Assembly (NCBI GenBank): GCA_035048815.1
Contig: JAUCBN010000035.1
Location: 8,134,501 to 8,198,500, forward strand
Source: Abelmoschus esculentus
Taxonomy: Eukaryota; Streptophyta; Magnoliopsida; Malvales; Malvaceae
DNA length: 64,000 nucleotides
Reading direction: 5' to 3'
The translations under genes and the position numbers were made by a program. The notes under the pieces are model-generated. The model did not search any database and was not told the origin of the DNA. It saw only the letters and a list, made by a program, of their open reading frames with translations. Position 1 is the first letter of the stretch. Every line of letters begins with the position of its first letter. Positions 12,521-22,648 of this stretch are shown one piece after another.

Positions 12521-13107
12521 ATGTTTTAGCTCTCTAACTGTAATGAAAGTCCCTAATTGAACAAACCACTTAGATCAATACCTTCATGAAATGCTGATGC
12601 AAAAATGATAAAGTATGATGGTGCAAGCAACAAAGGAGACAAAGCAACCCTATATATCTCGTCTAAAAGAATCTAGGTTAACCGCATGGCTCTAATCAAA
12701 TAGGTTGACTAATTCTCTAAATTGAGTTTTGGTTCTACGAGGTACCCAAATTGTCTTCGTTGTCCTCTTCTAAAAGCAACAAGACCCCTGATCATCACCC
12801 ATTATAAGCTCATCTTGATCGAGTCCAATTTAGGGGGACCTTTTCGCTATTCCCCTACGGAGGAACAATATCCTAACGAAAGCATAGGGTAGTCGAGACC
12901 TAAAAGTACTTTGTTAGGCCCATACAAAGGAACAATATCCTTACGAAAGCACTAGTGTTTCCCCCACTTAGAGAAACGAGTTTCAATGATATTTAAGAAA
13001 ACTTGAATTAATAAACAAATAATAATTTAATTTCCACTTTAATTCAGAACTTCCAAAATTAGTTAAGCGTCATTTTAAAACAAGACTTGACTCGTTAGTT
13101 AAAAAAT

Positions 13108-13127
13108 GTCCCCAGAGGAGTCGCCAA
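13108..13127 (-). other. Primer-binding site of the Tat/Ogre-like element
   Basis: On the minus strand the sequence is TTGGCGACTCCTCTGGGGAC, three bases after the end of the 5' LTR (GGTCGCTA). The same type of site, TTGGCGACTCCGTTGGGGAC, occurs in the second Tat-like element at 42777-42796. This PBS type is familiar from Tat/Ogre elements. Confidence 0.8.
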
Positions 13128-13130
13128 CTA

Positions 13131-16100
13131 TAGCGACCTTTTTTTTAATTTAAAAAAAAATAGTTTAAAAATTAATAATAATAAGTGTGATAGAAAAAGG
13201 GGTTACTAGTGGAATAGAGAAATTAGGGTTTAATTTAAAAATTGATTTGGAATCAAAAATTAGGAATTTGAAATAAATCAAGGATTTAAGTTAAAGGGGA
13301 AAAATTGGGGATTTATCTCAAACAGGGGAGATTGAAAATTAGGGTTAGGGATTTGAAAAGGAAGAATTTGGGGATTTTGGAAATTGAAAAAGATTTTTAA
13401 AAAACGTTCGATTCGCCACCGGTCACTTAGGTAGACCGAACACCGTAAAACCAGAGATTCGTTAAAAATTGGGTTCGAGAGTCATTTACGATTTTAAAAC
13501 GATATTAGCATTAAAAAACCGCCAAAAAATTGGCACCTTTATCAAAATAAACGCTTAATTAAATTTAGTATTTCTGGGATTAAATTGGCATTTAAATTAA
13601 TGTTTGTTTAAAGATTGAAATTTATTTTAATTTTACCATATCTTTACTCGAAGGTAAATGCATACACCGTCGTCATTGCGTTTAACGACGGGCCTGTTAC
13701 GACCGAATAAAGACGTAATTATTAGGTTCATTAACTAAAGAGTGGATGTGATTTAGGCAAAATAAACATAAACAAAATAAATAAAGTACATAACAAAGAT
13801 ATGAACAAATACATGTACAAGTATAGATGACATGGAAAGTAAAATGTATAAAAATAAAACATGACATAATATAAAAAAGCATAATAAAACCAATATATAA
13901 AATAAAATAAAATGCATGAATAATAAAAATAAAATGCATCAATGTAAACATAAACATAAAACATAATATTATAAAAGATAAAAAGCAAATAAGTGGGTGA
14001 ATACACAATATATGACCAACATAAATAAAAATGCATGGCATAAATTAAAAGCAAATGCATGGTAAATGTGTACAAATAAACATGCATAAATCTAAAGAAT
14101 GGCATAATATAAGTAAATACGTGCACATAAAAAATAAAATACATAATTAAAATGCTTGGATAAAGATAAATAAAAGCATGATAGAAAAAAATCATGTAAA
14201 ATGTAAATAAAATGCTCAAATAGAGGGCATAATTAAAAAAAATAAAAACATAAATGGCAAATACATGACATAAATAAAATATGTACAAATAAAGATGTAA
14301 AAATAGCAAATAATAGATAAATAAAATAATGCTAAATCAAAAATAACATAAAGTTTTAAATAAAAAAACAATGGTCAAATTAAATACAAAACAAGATTTT
14401 CAAAACCAAATCAGAATAAAACCAGCTTTAAACTCGAATTAATGACTAAATTATAAATCGAAGCAAAGTATGAGGGATTCTGGGGATGATTTATTAAAGT
14501 TTACTGGCTGAAAAGATCCAAACAAAGCACGGAAGGACTTAAAATCGAATAAACCATTTGAAAGATAATATTATCACCGAATTGGTGACTATAATAATAA
14601 ACAAAACAAAAGTCCAAGGACTCGGAGAGTGGTTTACAAAACACAAAGGGATTTATGTTGTTATAAAACCATTTTTGAAAAATTTAATGAGTATAAAAGT
14701 CACTTATTTCAGCTAAAACATCCCCCTTTTCATTTTTTTAACTGAACCAAAGAGGTCCTTTATTTTCTCTGGAAAAGAGGATGAACAATCAACGTGTTCA
14801 TCCCCAAACCCAGATACCGACAGCTATTTCCCAGAAACTACCACGAAAATCGCTGCTTCGGCCACTATTCACGGTGGCCGAAGAGTTTAAAAACCCTTGA
14901 AAATATTTTTCTTTTGCTTTTGAAACCTTAACCCAATTAAAAACAAAACTTCTTTTAAAAAAAACTTCGATAATCGACCAAAATCCCTCCTTTTCGAAAG
15001 AAACAAAACCAAAACCCTTTGTTTGAAACACAAAACTGAGAAGATTGAACCCCTTTTCTTCTCTGTTGGATAACCACCGAAGGCTCGAGGCCCCATGTGT
15101 TTATCACCGAATCGAAGAGAAGAAGAAGGGAGTTTGACTGACTATGAAAGGTAAAACGACGAACCCTAACTTGTATTTTTCGTGTATGTAACTGAGATTA
15201 GATAGGATTTACCTCTGAATTTTTTTGTATATTGATTTGAATTGGTGGAAAAAGTCCCTTAAAACATTTCTTTGATTCGGTTTTATAGACGAGTTACAAG
15301 AAAAAAGTGTTATTGGTTTGTCGATTTTGACTCTGCCATTGTTCTCTGAAATTCGTATATGTGCGCTAAAATTTCTGTCGAATTGTTCCCTCTGAAATGC
15401 ATCTGACATTGGTTGTAATTTGGCTTTGTGAGTACTGAAATTTGGCCAAAATTGTTCTTTGAAATTGTTGTTTGTGCTTTGTCAATTTCGTACAATCTGA
15501 TGCATTTTGTTTGTTTATGTGGATGTGGCAATTAGAGAGTTGAGGGGTCCACCAGTTACGGCAACGACAACCGGACAACGAGGAGTCTTCGGGCAGGCGA
15601 AAGGGCGCACGTGAGAAGACGGATTGCCCGCGCGTGCAGAGCGTTTGGGATCTAGAGGGTTATCCTTCCTTCAATCTTGACCGTTGGATCAGATCTGATC
15701 TAACGGCTCTGGGGCGGCTGCACAGAGGCAAAGTGAAGTGTTAGGGTTCTCTTGTAACCGGGTTAAGGTTGGGTATCCGGTTTGGGCCAGTTATAACTAA
15801 AACTTGGGCTTGTAATACTTAATTGGGTCTTAATCTTTATAAATGGACTGATAATTATAAAATGTTTGGGCTTTTATTTGAAATTGTTTTTGGGTTTTAT
15901 AATTAGATCTGATTTAACTATAATAACTAATAATAATAATAAATCAATAATAATAATAAAGAAATGATAATAATAAAAATAAAAATATTAATAATAATTA
16001 TGATAAAAAGAAATACATATATATAAAAAGACAGAAAGGAATATATAATATATTTATATTTTTGGATTTTCAAATATAGCCATGGATATTAATTTTTTTG

Positions 16101-16570
16101 GATTCTCAATTAAATATCAAACAAAATTTATAAAGAAACAAGTTTAAAGAGTAGAATATTTACACATATATTAGCATAATATTTTTTATTTTTAGTTTAT
16201 AATTAAAATAACTAATTTTAAAAGGATAATAATAATATTTAAATAACATATAGTATATAATATAAACTAGTATTTTTTTTGAATTTTTGAATTAAAAAAC
16301 ATATATAAAAATGAAGTAATTTTTGATTCTTTTGGTTTAACAACTACAAGCCCGTTATTGAGAATTGAAACAAAATTAAAACCGGGTTTTAAGCCCGGAT
16401 AAAATTACGCATTAATAAAACAAACACATTTAGAAAGCAATATATTTACGCATTAATATAATATTTTTTTTTGGATTTTTGTGATAACAAATAGCAAAGA
16501 AGCCCGTTATTCGAATTTAACGAAAATTAAAACACAAGTTTAGCACCTCAGATAAAATTAGTGATTACAA
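13131..16570 (-). repeat. 5' LTR of the Tat/Ogre-like element
   Basis: 3.44-kb partner of 3987-7428. On the minus strand it ends ...GGTCGCTA followed by the PBS. It retains a CGGTCTACCTAAGTGACCGG motif (minus sense, near 13415-13440) that the 3' LTR has lost and that recurs in other Tat-like LTRs of this window. The element-distal end (16561-16570) reads GTGATTACAA where the other LTR has TTACAACA. Numerous substitutions and small indels against the 3' LTR imply an insertion that is not recent. Confidence 0.85.
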
Positions 16571-16578
16571 ATGATACT

Positions 16579-16808
16579 TAAATGAACCTAATTAACGTAC
16601 ATGCTTGAAAGAAGTAGAATGTTTATTTGTTCATGCAATTTAATATCATGCAACTAATAAAATTCAAGTAGATTCATGCACAAGTAAAAATAATGCAAAT
16701 GAATGATAAGATATAATGCATAAATGAGCAAGTAGAGAACGAAATATAGTAAAACTCCAAGGTATGATAAATATATGTGAAATGATGAGACTTCTTAGGA
16801 CCAGATCA
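16579..16808 (+). mobile_element. LTR-like unit, right part
   Basis: Continuation of the unit begun at 2380. Its sequence (TAAATGAACCTAATTAACG..., ending GGACCAGATCA) corresponds to about 11490-11743 of the uninterrupted copy. It is followed by ATATC (16809-16813), the same pentamer as at 2375-2379, then by satellite sequence. Confidence 0.7.
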
Positions 16809-16813
16809 ATATC

Positions 16814-17086
16814 TAAATGAGCTTTATAGTGAATCCATTAGAATTTAAAATGAGTAAAATGCTCTAAAATTTAGATTAAGTGGTTTAATCATTTTCAAAA
16901 TCCCATAATTAACTATTTGAACTCATTAAATTTGATTAAATCTCAATTTATGACCGTTTTGTTATGTTTAAAGCGTGCATGTCTAAATAGACTTTTTAGT
17001 GAACCCATTGGATTTTAAACTAAGTACACAAAATTGAGATTAAGTTGTATAATTAGGCTCGAATGCTTATAATTAACTATATAAAC
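16814..17086 (+). repeat. Satellite block 2
   Basis: About one and a half ~170-bp monomers (AAATGAGCTTTATAGTG..., AGTGGTTTAATCATTTTC..., CATAATTAACTATTTGAAC). It ends in TAAAC (17082-17086), the target duplication of the Athila-like element that starts at 17087. Confidence 0.9.
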
Positions 17087-17242
17087 TGATTGGTGATTTA
17101 AATTGTTACTTTTTAATTGCTAATTATCTTATTTTCATGAATTTATCACTGTTAATTTGAGCGAATTTTGTATGTTTTTTGTGCAGTGACCTGTTTCTAT
17201 AATTGGTGATTAAAAAAGACAATTTTTGCATTTTCTAGAAGA
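17087..17242 (+). repeat. 5' LTR remnant (first 156 bp)
   Basis: Bases 17087-17242 match 24386-24541, the first 156 bp of the 3' LTR, with little or no change. After CTAGAAGA the two copies diverge: the 5' copy jumps to AATTGGCGCC (the PBS), whereas the 3' copy continues for another 1135 bp. The rest of the 5' LTR, including its TATA box, is therefore deleted, while the outer TAAAC target duplication is intact. Confidence 0.9.
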
Positions 17243-17245
17243 AAT

Positions 17246-17262
17246 TGGCGCCGTTGCCGGGG
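17246..17262 (+). other. Primer-binding site (tRNA-Asp type)
   Basis: TGGCGCCGTTGCCGGGG is complementary to the 3' end of plant tRNA-Asp as I know it (CCCCGGCAACGGCGCCA). It lies four bases after the 5' LTR remnant and 27 bases before the gag start codon. Confidence 0.9.
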
Positions 17263-17289
17263 AATTTTCGACAAATTACTGATTAAATT

Positions 17290-20200
17290 TTGTTTTGTTT
17301 TTTTATGACTAGGAGCAAACCGGAAAATCTTGTTGAACTTGACCTGGAAATCGAAGCAAGAGCTCGTAGAACTCACGACCAAACACTTCGAAAGAAGAAA
17401 CAACAACGAGAGCAAGACAAGCAATCAAATTTGGAATCCAATTCTGAATCATTATCTCAAACTCAATCATATAGAGAGTCAAATCCAGACGCCCATCCGA
17501 CTTCATCAAACACAATTCTTGAACCAAGACTGATGGCCAACCAAACGATTAGAGAATTAAATGCAGCCCCCGAGATACAACAACCACTTTGCATTACCTT
17601 TCCTAATGGCGAAACCCCGTTTCAACTTAAGACAGGATTAATCCATCTCCTTCCTACCTATAACGGCTTGCCTAATGAAAGTCCACATAAACATCTTGCA
17701 GAATTTCATATGATGTGCAGCAGTATAAAGCCTCAAGGAGTTTCCGAGGATCAAATCAAATTGAGAGCATTTCCTTTTTCTTTAACCGGAATGGCTAAGG
17801 AGTGGCTATTTTATTTACCGCCTAATTCAATTACTACTTGGGCTGAACTATCACGTGTTTTCCTTGACAGGTTTTTCCCAGTGGCAAAAGCAAGTGAATT
17901 AAGGCGATGTATTTTGGGAATTCAACAAAAAGAATACGAAACTCTTTATGATTACTGGGAGAGGTTTAAAAAATTGTGCGCCAGTTGTCCGCAGCATGGT
18001 CTTTCTGAGCAAACACTCCTTCAATATCTTTATGAAGGAATGCTTCCAGTTGATAGAAAAATGGTTGATGCCGCTAGTGGCGGTGCTCTCATTAACATGA
18101 CAACCACGGCGGCAAGAACGTTAATTTCCACTATGGCGGCAAACTCACAACAATTTGGCTCAAGTGAACCTAGCCGACGGGTTCACGAGGTAAGCGTTGT
18201 TTCAATTGAAAATAAACTCGACAAATTAACTGACATAGTTAATTCGCTTGTTTCAGGAAAAGTTGGAATAGCGAAAGCTTGTGGAATTTGTACAATGACA
18301 GATCATCCGACAGACTGTTGTCCATTGTTACAAGATGTATCCGAAGCAAATATTAATGCCATAGGAAATTTTCCGGGACTTTCTCAAAGAGCATATAACC
18401 CGTATGGTAATACTTTTAATCCAGGATGGAGAGATCATCCAAACCTAAGATACGGTAATAATCAAAATTATCAAGCGAGGCCTCTTCCTTTTCTAGCTCA
18501 AGCCCCACAGAAATCTTCCCTTGAGTCAATTGTTGAAAATTTAGCCACATCCCAAGAGAAATTCCAATCTCAAACCCAACGAGAAATTCAAGAACTTGGA
18601 AAGCAATTAACACAATTAGCTCAGACAGTAGGCCGCCTAGAATCGCAGGGTCGGTTGCCTTCGCAAACCGAATCAAATCCGAGAGAAAATGTGAGTTCAA
18701 TTACTTTGCGAAGTGGCACCATCATCTTACCTGATCAACCGAACAAGTCCGCGAAAGAGACCGACGAACAAAAAGAGGATGCACCACCAAATTACTCAGA
18801 AAAAGAATCTTTACCCCCCTCAAATGATTCTGGTAAAGTTGTTTCTCCCTCGTCTTTTCCTTCTACTTACGACACTTTGCCTCCTTTTCCTTCTAGGCTT
18901 GTGAAGCATGACAAGAAAGCAGAAGAGAAGGAAATTCTTGACGTCTTCAAAAAGGTGGAGATAAATATTCCTCTCCTCGATGTAATTCGAAAAATACCAA
19001 AGTATGCGAAGTTTCTCAAAGACCTCTGCACAAATCGACGACGATTAATTGGCCATGAAAAAATAAACCTGAGCGAGAATATATCGGCAATTTTTCAAAG
19101 GAAGCTACCTCCCAAATATAAAGATCAAGGTATGTTTGCCATACCGTGCAAAATTGGTAATGTTGGAATTAAGCGTGCAATGTGCGACTTAGGCGCATCC
19201 ATCAATGTAATGCCCCTTTCCGTCTACAACAAAATATCCAATGAAACTTTAAAAGAGACAAAGGTTACAGTTCAACTCGCTGATCGATCAATTATCTACC
19301 CTGAAGGAGTTCTAGAAAATGTTTTGGTAAAGGTAAACGATTTAATATTTCCTGCCGATTTTTATGTGATTGACATGGAAAATGATCGCAGTAATACTGG
19401 ATCCGAAATACTTCTTGGTCGACCCTTCCTAAGTACAACGCAAACGAAAATTGATGTCCAAAGCGGCATCTTGACTATGGAGTTTGACGGGGAAGTTGTT
19501 AAATTCGATGTATACAAAGCTATGAAATACCTAGATAGTGTGGCGAGTTTAAATTTCGTAGACATTATTGATCCCTTGGCTAATGAATTTTTGGAATCTA
19601 ATTTAATTTTTGATGTTGGCAGGGAAGTGGAAACAGAGAAGTTACATGATGATAAGGAGCTTGAAGAGATTTTTTCCGTTAATTTTTCTGCATCTAATTT
19701 TTGTTTAACACCTTCAAAAACTAAAATTCTTCCTTCGATATTGCAGGCGCCTCGACTCGAACTGAAGCAGCTTCCGTCTCACCTTAAATATGCCTTTTTA
19801 GGAGAAAAGGATGCCTTACCGGTCATAATCTCAAGCGAGCTGTCAATGGTGGAGGAAAAGGAGTTAGTTGCTGTTTTACGCATGTATAGGGAAGCAATTG
19901 GTTGGACCATTGCTGATATTAAAGGTTTAAAACCATCCACATGCATGCACAAAATTAAGACGGAGGATGGCGCAAAACCAACAAGGGAAGTACAAAGACG
20001 GTTGAACCCGCCAATGATGGAGGTTGTAAAAGAAGAAATCCAAAAACTTCTTGACGCCGACATTATTTACCCAATCTCTGATAGTAATTGGGTAAGTCCA
20101 GTCCATGTCGTCCCAAAGAAGACTAGAGTAACAGTAATTCAGAATACGGAAGGCGAAATGGTACCGACAAGAGTACAAAATGGATGGAGAGTTTGTATCG

Positions 20201-20913
20201 ATTATAGAAAGCTTAATTCTTTAACCCGAAAAGACCACTTTCCATTACCTTTTATTGATCAAATGATAGAAAGATTAGCTGGAAAGTCTCACTATTGTTG
20301 CCTTGATGGATTTTCAGGATTTTTCCAGATTCCAGTGGCACCCGAGGACCAGGAAAAGACGACTTTTACTTGCCCTTTCGGAACATTTTCCTATCGTAGG
20401 ATGCCCTTCGGATTGTGTAACGCTCCTGCAACATTTCAAAGGTGCATGATAAGTATATTTTCTGATCACATTGAAAAAGGTATCGAAGTGTTTATAGACG
20501 ATTTCACCGTATACGGTAACTCTTTTAATGAATGCCTTTCCAACCTTTCTTATGTTCTTAAACGATGCATTGAGTTTAAATTAGTACTTAACTATGAGAA
20601 GTGCCATTTCATGGTAAGCAAAGGTTTGGTTCTTGGGCATATCGTTTCATCTAAAGGAATTGCCGTTGATAAGGCAAAAACTGACGTAATTCGTTCACTA
20701 CCATACCCCACTTCGGTGAGGGAAATTCGATCTTTTCTTAGCCACGCAGGTTTCTACAGGCGATTCATAAAGGATTTTTCCAAAGTAGCACAACCATTGT
20801 GTAGGCTCCTCCAAAAAGATGTTGCCTTTGATTTTGATCAAGCTTGTAAAAATTCTTTTGACACATTAAAAGAAAAGCTAATTTCCGCACCAATTGTGCA
20901 ACCACCAGATTAG
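17290..20913 (+). CDS. Gag-protease-reverse transcriptase polyprotein (Athila-like), ends at a nonsense codon
   Basis: A 1207-codon frame. Residues 1-90 are charged and low complexity. A retrotransposon gag domain spans about 120-260 (LPTYNGLPNESPHKHL, WAELSRVFLDRFFP, YDYWERFKKLCASCPQHG), with a CGICTMTDHPTDCC zinc-binding motif near 330. The aspartic protease motif CDLGASINVMP lies near 632, with DLG in place of the usual D-S/T-G. The reverse transcriptase has VCIDYRKLNS near 967 and the catalytic VFIDDF box near 1067. The frame ends at a TAG (20911-20913) at the RT/RNase H boundary and continues open in the same frame. The position normally has Trp, so one G-to-A change accounts for it. The ATG at 17305 (MTRSKPE) is the likely true start, as it follows the PBS and opens the conserved part. 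Confidence 0.9.
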   Translation: MFCFFMTRSKPENLVELDLEIEARARRTHDQTLRKKKQQREQDKQSNLESNSESLSQTQSYRESNPDAHPTSSNTILEPRLMANQTIRELNAAPEIQQPLCITFPNGETPFQLKTGLIHLLPTYNGLPNESPHKHLAEFHMMCSSIKPQGVSEDQIKLRAFPFSLTGMAKEWLFYLPPNSITTWAELSRVFLDRFFPVAKASELRRCILGIQQKEYETLYDYWERFKKLCASCPQHGLSEQTLLQYLYEGMLPVDRKMVDAASGGALINMTTTAARTLISTMAANSQQFGSSEPSRRVHEVSVVSIENKLDKLTDIVNSLVSGKVGIAKACGICTMTDHPTDCCPLLQDVSEANINAIGNFPGLSQRAYNPYGNTFNPGWRDHPNLRYGNNQNYQARPLPFLAQAPQKSSLESIVENLATSQEKFQSQTQREIQELGKQLTQLAQTVGRLESQGRLPSQTESNPRENVSSITLRSGTIILPDQPNKSAKETDEQKEDAPPNYSEKESLPPSNDSGKVVSPSSFPSTYDTLPPFPSRLVKHDKKAEEKEILDVFKKVEINIPLLDVIRKIPKYAKFLKDLCTNRRRLIGHEKINLSENISAIFQRKLPPKYKDQGMFAIPCKIGNVGIKRAMCDLGASINVMPLSVYNKISNETLKETKVTVQLADRSIIYPEGVLENVLVKVNDLIFPADFYVIDMENDRSNTGSEILLGRPFLSTTQTKIDVQSGILTMEFDGEVVKFDVYKAMKYLDSVASLNFVDIIDPLANEFLESNLIFDVGREVETEKLHDDKELEEIFSVNFSASNFCLTPSKTKILPSILQAPRLELKQLPSHLKYAFLGEKDALPVIISSELSMVEEKELVAVLRMYREAIGWTIADIKGLKPSTCMHKIKTEDGAKPTREVQRRLNPPMMEVVKEEIQKLLDADIIYPISDSNWVSPVHVVPKKTRVTVIQNTEGEMVPTRVQNGWRVCIDYRKLNSLTRKDHFPLPFIDQMIERLAGKSHYCCLDGFSGFFQIPVAPEDQEKTTFTCPFGTFSYRRMPFGLCNAPATFQRCMISIFSDHIEKGIEVFIDDFTVYGNSFNECLSNLSYVLKRCIEFKLVLNYEKCHFMVSKGLVLGHIVSSKGIAVDKAKTDVIRSLPYPTSVREIRSFLSHAGFYRRFIKDFSKVAQPLCRLLQKDVAFDFDQACKNSFDTLKEKLISAPIVQPPD

Positions 20914-22074
20914 AGTCTTCCTTTCGAAATAATGTGCGATGCTTCAGATCTGAGCGTTGGAGCTGTTCTTGGCCAACGAAACGGGAAGGAACCGCACGTC
21001 ATCGCTTATGCGTCAAAAACACTTGACCCATCTCAACGCAATTATTCCACCACAGAAAAAGAATTGTTTGCTGTTATTTTTGCATTAGAGAAATTTCGCT
21101 CTTATTTACTTGGAACTAAAATTTATGTTTTTTCTGATCATGCAACATTAAGGCACTTAATGAACAAGAAAGAAGCGAAACCAAGGTTGATCCGCTGGAT
21201 CCTATTGCTCCAGGAATTTAATATCGAAATTAAAGACAAAAAAGGGAGCGAAAACTTGGTTGCTGACCATTTAAGTCGATTGCCGATCACTATAGTTGAA
21301 CCACCTATTTGTGAGCAATTTCCCGAAGAAAGTTTAATGGCAGCACAAGTCTCTCATCCTTGGTTCGCCGATATAGCGAATTTCCTAGCCACAGGTAAAT
21401 TGCCGGTTGATTTGCCAAAATCCGCGATTAAGAAGATAAAAAGGGACTCTCGCTATTATATTTGGGATGATCCTTACTTGTGGAAGCACTGTTCGGACTT
21501 AATTATTAGACGTTGTGTCAGTGAAAGCGAGGTACAATCGATACTTACTTTTTGTCACTCATATTCATGTGGTGGCCACTTCGGACCTAAACGAACCGCT
21601 CGTAAAATTCTTGAATATGGTTTCTTTTGGCCTAATTTATTTCGCGATACTTATATTTTTTGTAAAGCATGTGACAGATGCCAACGAGTAGGCAATTTAA
21701 GCCGGAAAAGTGAAATGCCGCTCAACCCAATTCACATTTGTGAAATATTTGACGTTTGGGGATTAGACTATATGGGTCCATTTACTTCTTCTTTTGGGAA
21801 TTTATATATTATCCTTGCAGTCGATTATGTATCTAAATGGGTAGAGGCAAAAGCTACCCGAAATAATGATGCTAAGACAACGACTAATTTTCTCCGTGAT
21901 ACTATTTTTTCCAGGTTTGGCACTCCGAAAGCAATTATATGTGATAGAGGAACACATTTTGTCAATCGAGTTATGGATGCATTAATGAAAAAAATACGGT
22001 GTGACTCAACGAATATCTACCTCCTACCATCCACAAACAAATGGGCAAGCGGAGGTGTCGAATCGAGAGATTAA
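20914..22074 (+). pseudogene. RNase H and integrase N-terminal/core part of the Athila-like polyprotein
   Basis: The same frame as the gag-RT part, reopened after the TAG. RNase H follows first: CDASDLSVGAVLGQR, TTEKELFAVIFALEKF and FSDHATLRHL hold its acidic residues. Integrase then has the H-H-C-C zinc domain (CHSYSCGGHFGPKR ... CKACDRCQR) and two of the three catalytic acids (WGLDYMGP and IICDRGTHF). From about 21990 an extra A in a run of A residues shifts the frame, and the last ~25 codons to the stop at 22072-22074 are out of frame. Without the shift the frame would join the one starting near 22001. Confidence 0.85.
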
Positions 22075-22648
22075 AACAATCCTTGAAAAAATAGTTAAAC
22101 CAAATCGGAAGGATTGGAGTTTGAAGTTAGTCGATGCTTTGTGGGCATATCGTACGGCATATAAAGGACCTATAGGAATGTCGCCATATCGACTTGTATT
22201 TGGCAAACCATGCCACTTACCGGTTGAGTTGGAACACAAGGCATATTGGGCTGTGAAAGAATGTAACATGGAGATGGATGCAGTCGGTGAAGCGAGAAAA
22301 TTGAATATCCAAGAGCTTGAGGAAATTCGTAAAAATGCATATGATAACGCACAAATTTTTAAAGAAAGAACCAAAGCGTTTCATGATCAAAGAATTTCGT
22401 TTAAGTCTTTTTCCATTGGGCAAAAAGTATTATTATTTAATTCAAAATTGAAAATTTTTGCAGGAAAGCTTAAATCGAAGTGGCTTGGACCATTGACGGT
22501 TACCAACGTTTTTCCTCATGGAGCCATAGAAGTTGAAGATAATTCTGGTGCTCGCTTCAAAGTAAATGGTCAGAGACTAAAACCTTTCTACGAAAGTGCT
22601 CCGATCGGTTTAATTGAAACGCTAAATTTGGAAGAAGCAAAATTCTAG
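22001..22648 (+). pseudogene. Integrase C-terminal part of the Athila-like polyprotein
   Basis: Frame +1 relative to the preceding part, because of the one-base insertion near 21990. It holds the third catalytic residue of integrase (Glu in QAEVSNREIK), the following core helices (LWAYRTAYKGPIGMSPYRLVFG) and the C-terminal domain (KLKSKWLGPLTVTNVFPHGA, FKVNGQRLKPF). It ends at TAG 22646-22648. After it comes GGGAGGCAACCCA (22691-22703), a phrase I know from the region after pol in this group of elements. Confidence 0.85.

Larger units (their letters stand above)
3987..16570 (-). mobile_element. Tat/Ogre-like Ty3/gypsy element, defective
   Basis: Two long direct repeats (3987-7428 and 13131-16570) enclose a 5.7-kb internal region. 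Read on the minus strand, a primer-binding site TTGGCGACTCC... lies right after the right-hand repeat (13108-13127), and a polypurine tract AAAAAGGGG lies right before the left-hand repeat (7430-7438). This gives the order 5' LTR, PBS, interior, PPT, 3' LTR on the minus strand. The PBS type and 3.4-kb LTRs are known features of the Tat/Ogre lineage. ATACT occurs just outside both ends (3981-3985 and 16574-16578) as a likely target duplication, with a few unexplained bases at each side. The interior keeps only gag-like fragments and a nested LTR. Protease, reverse transcriptase and integrase were not found, so the element is non-autonomous. Confidence 0.8.

Noticed and set aside
12369..12560. 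Plus-strand frame with poly-serine
   Set aside because: It translates the TTC/TCT microsatellite in the leader of a minus-strand element.
13697..14309. 192- and 114-codon minus-strand frames resembling membrane proteins
   Set aside because: Same low-complexity LTR sequence as above. Hydrophobicity follows from T-rich codons. No start context, conservation signal or domain.
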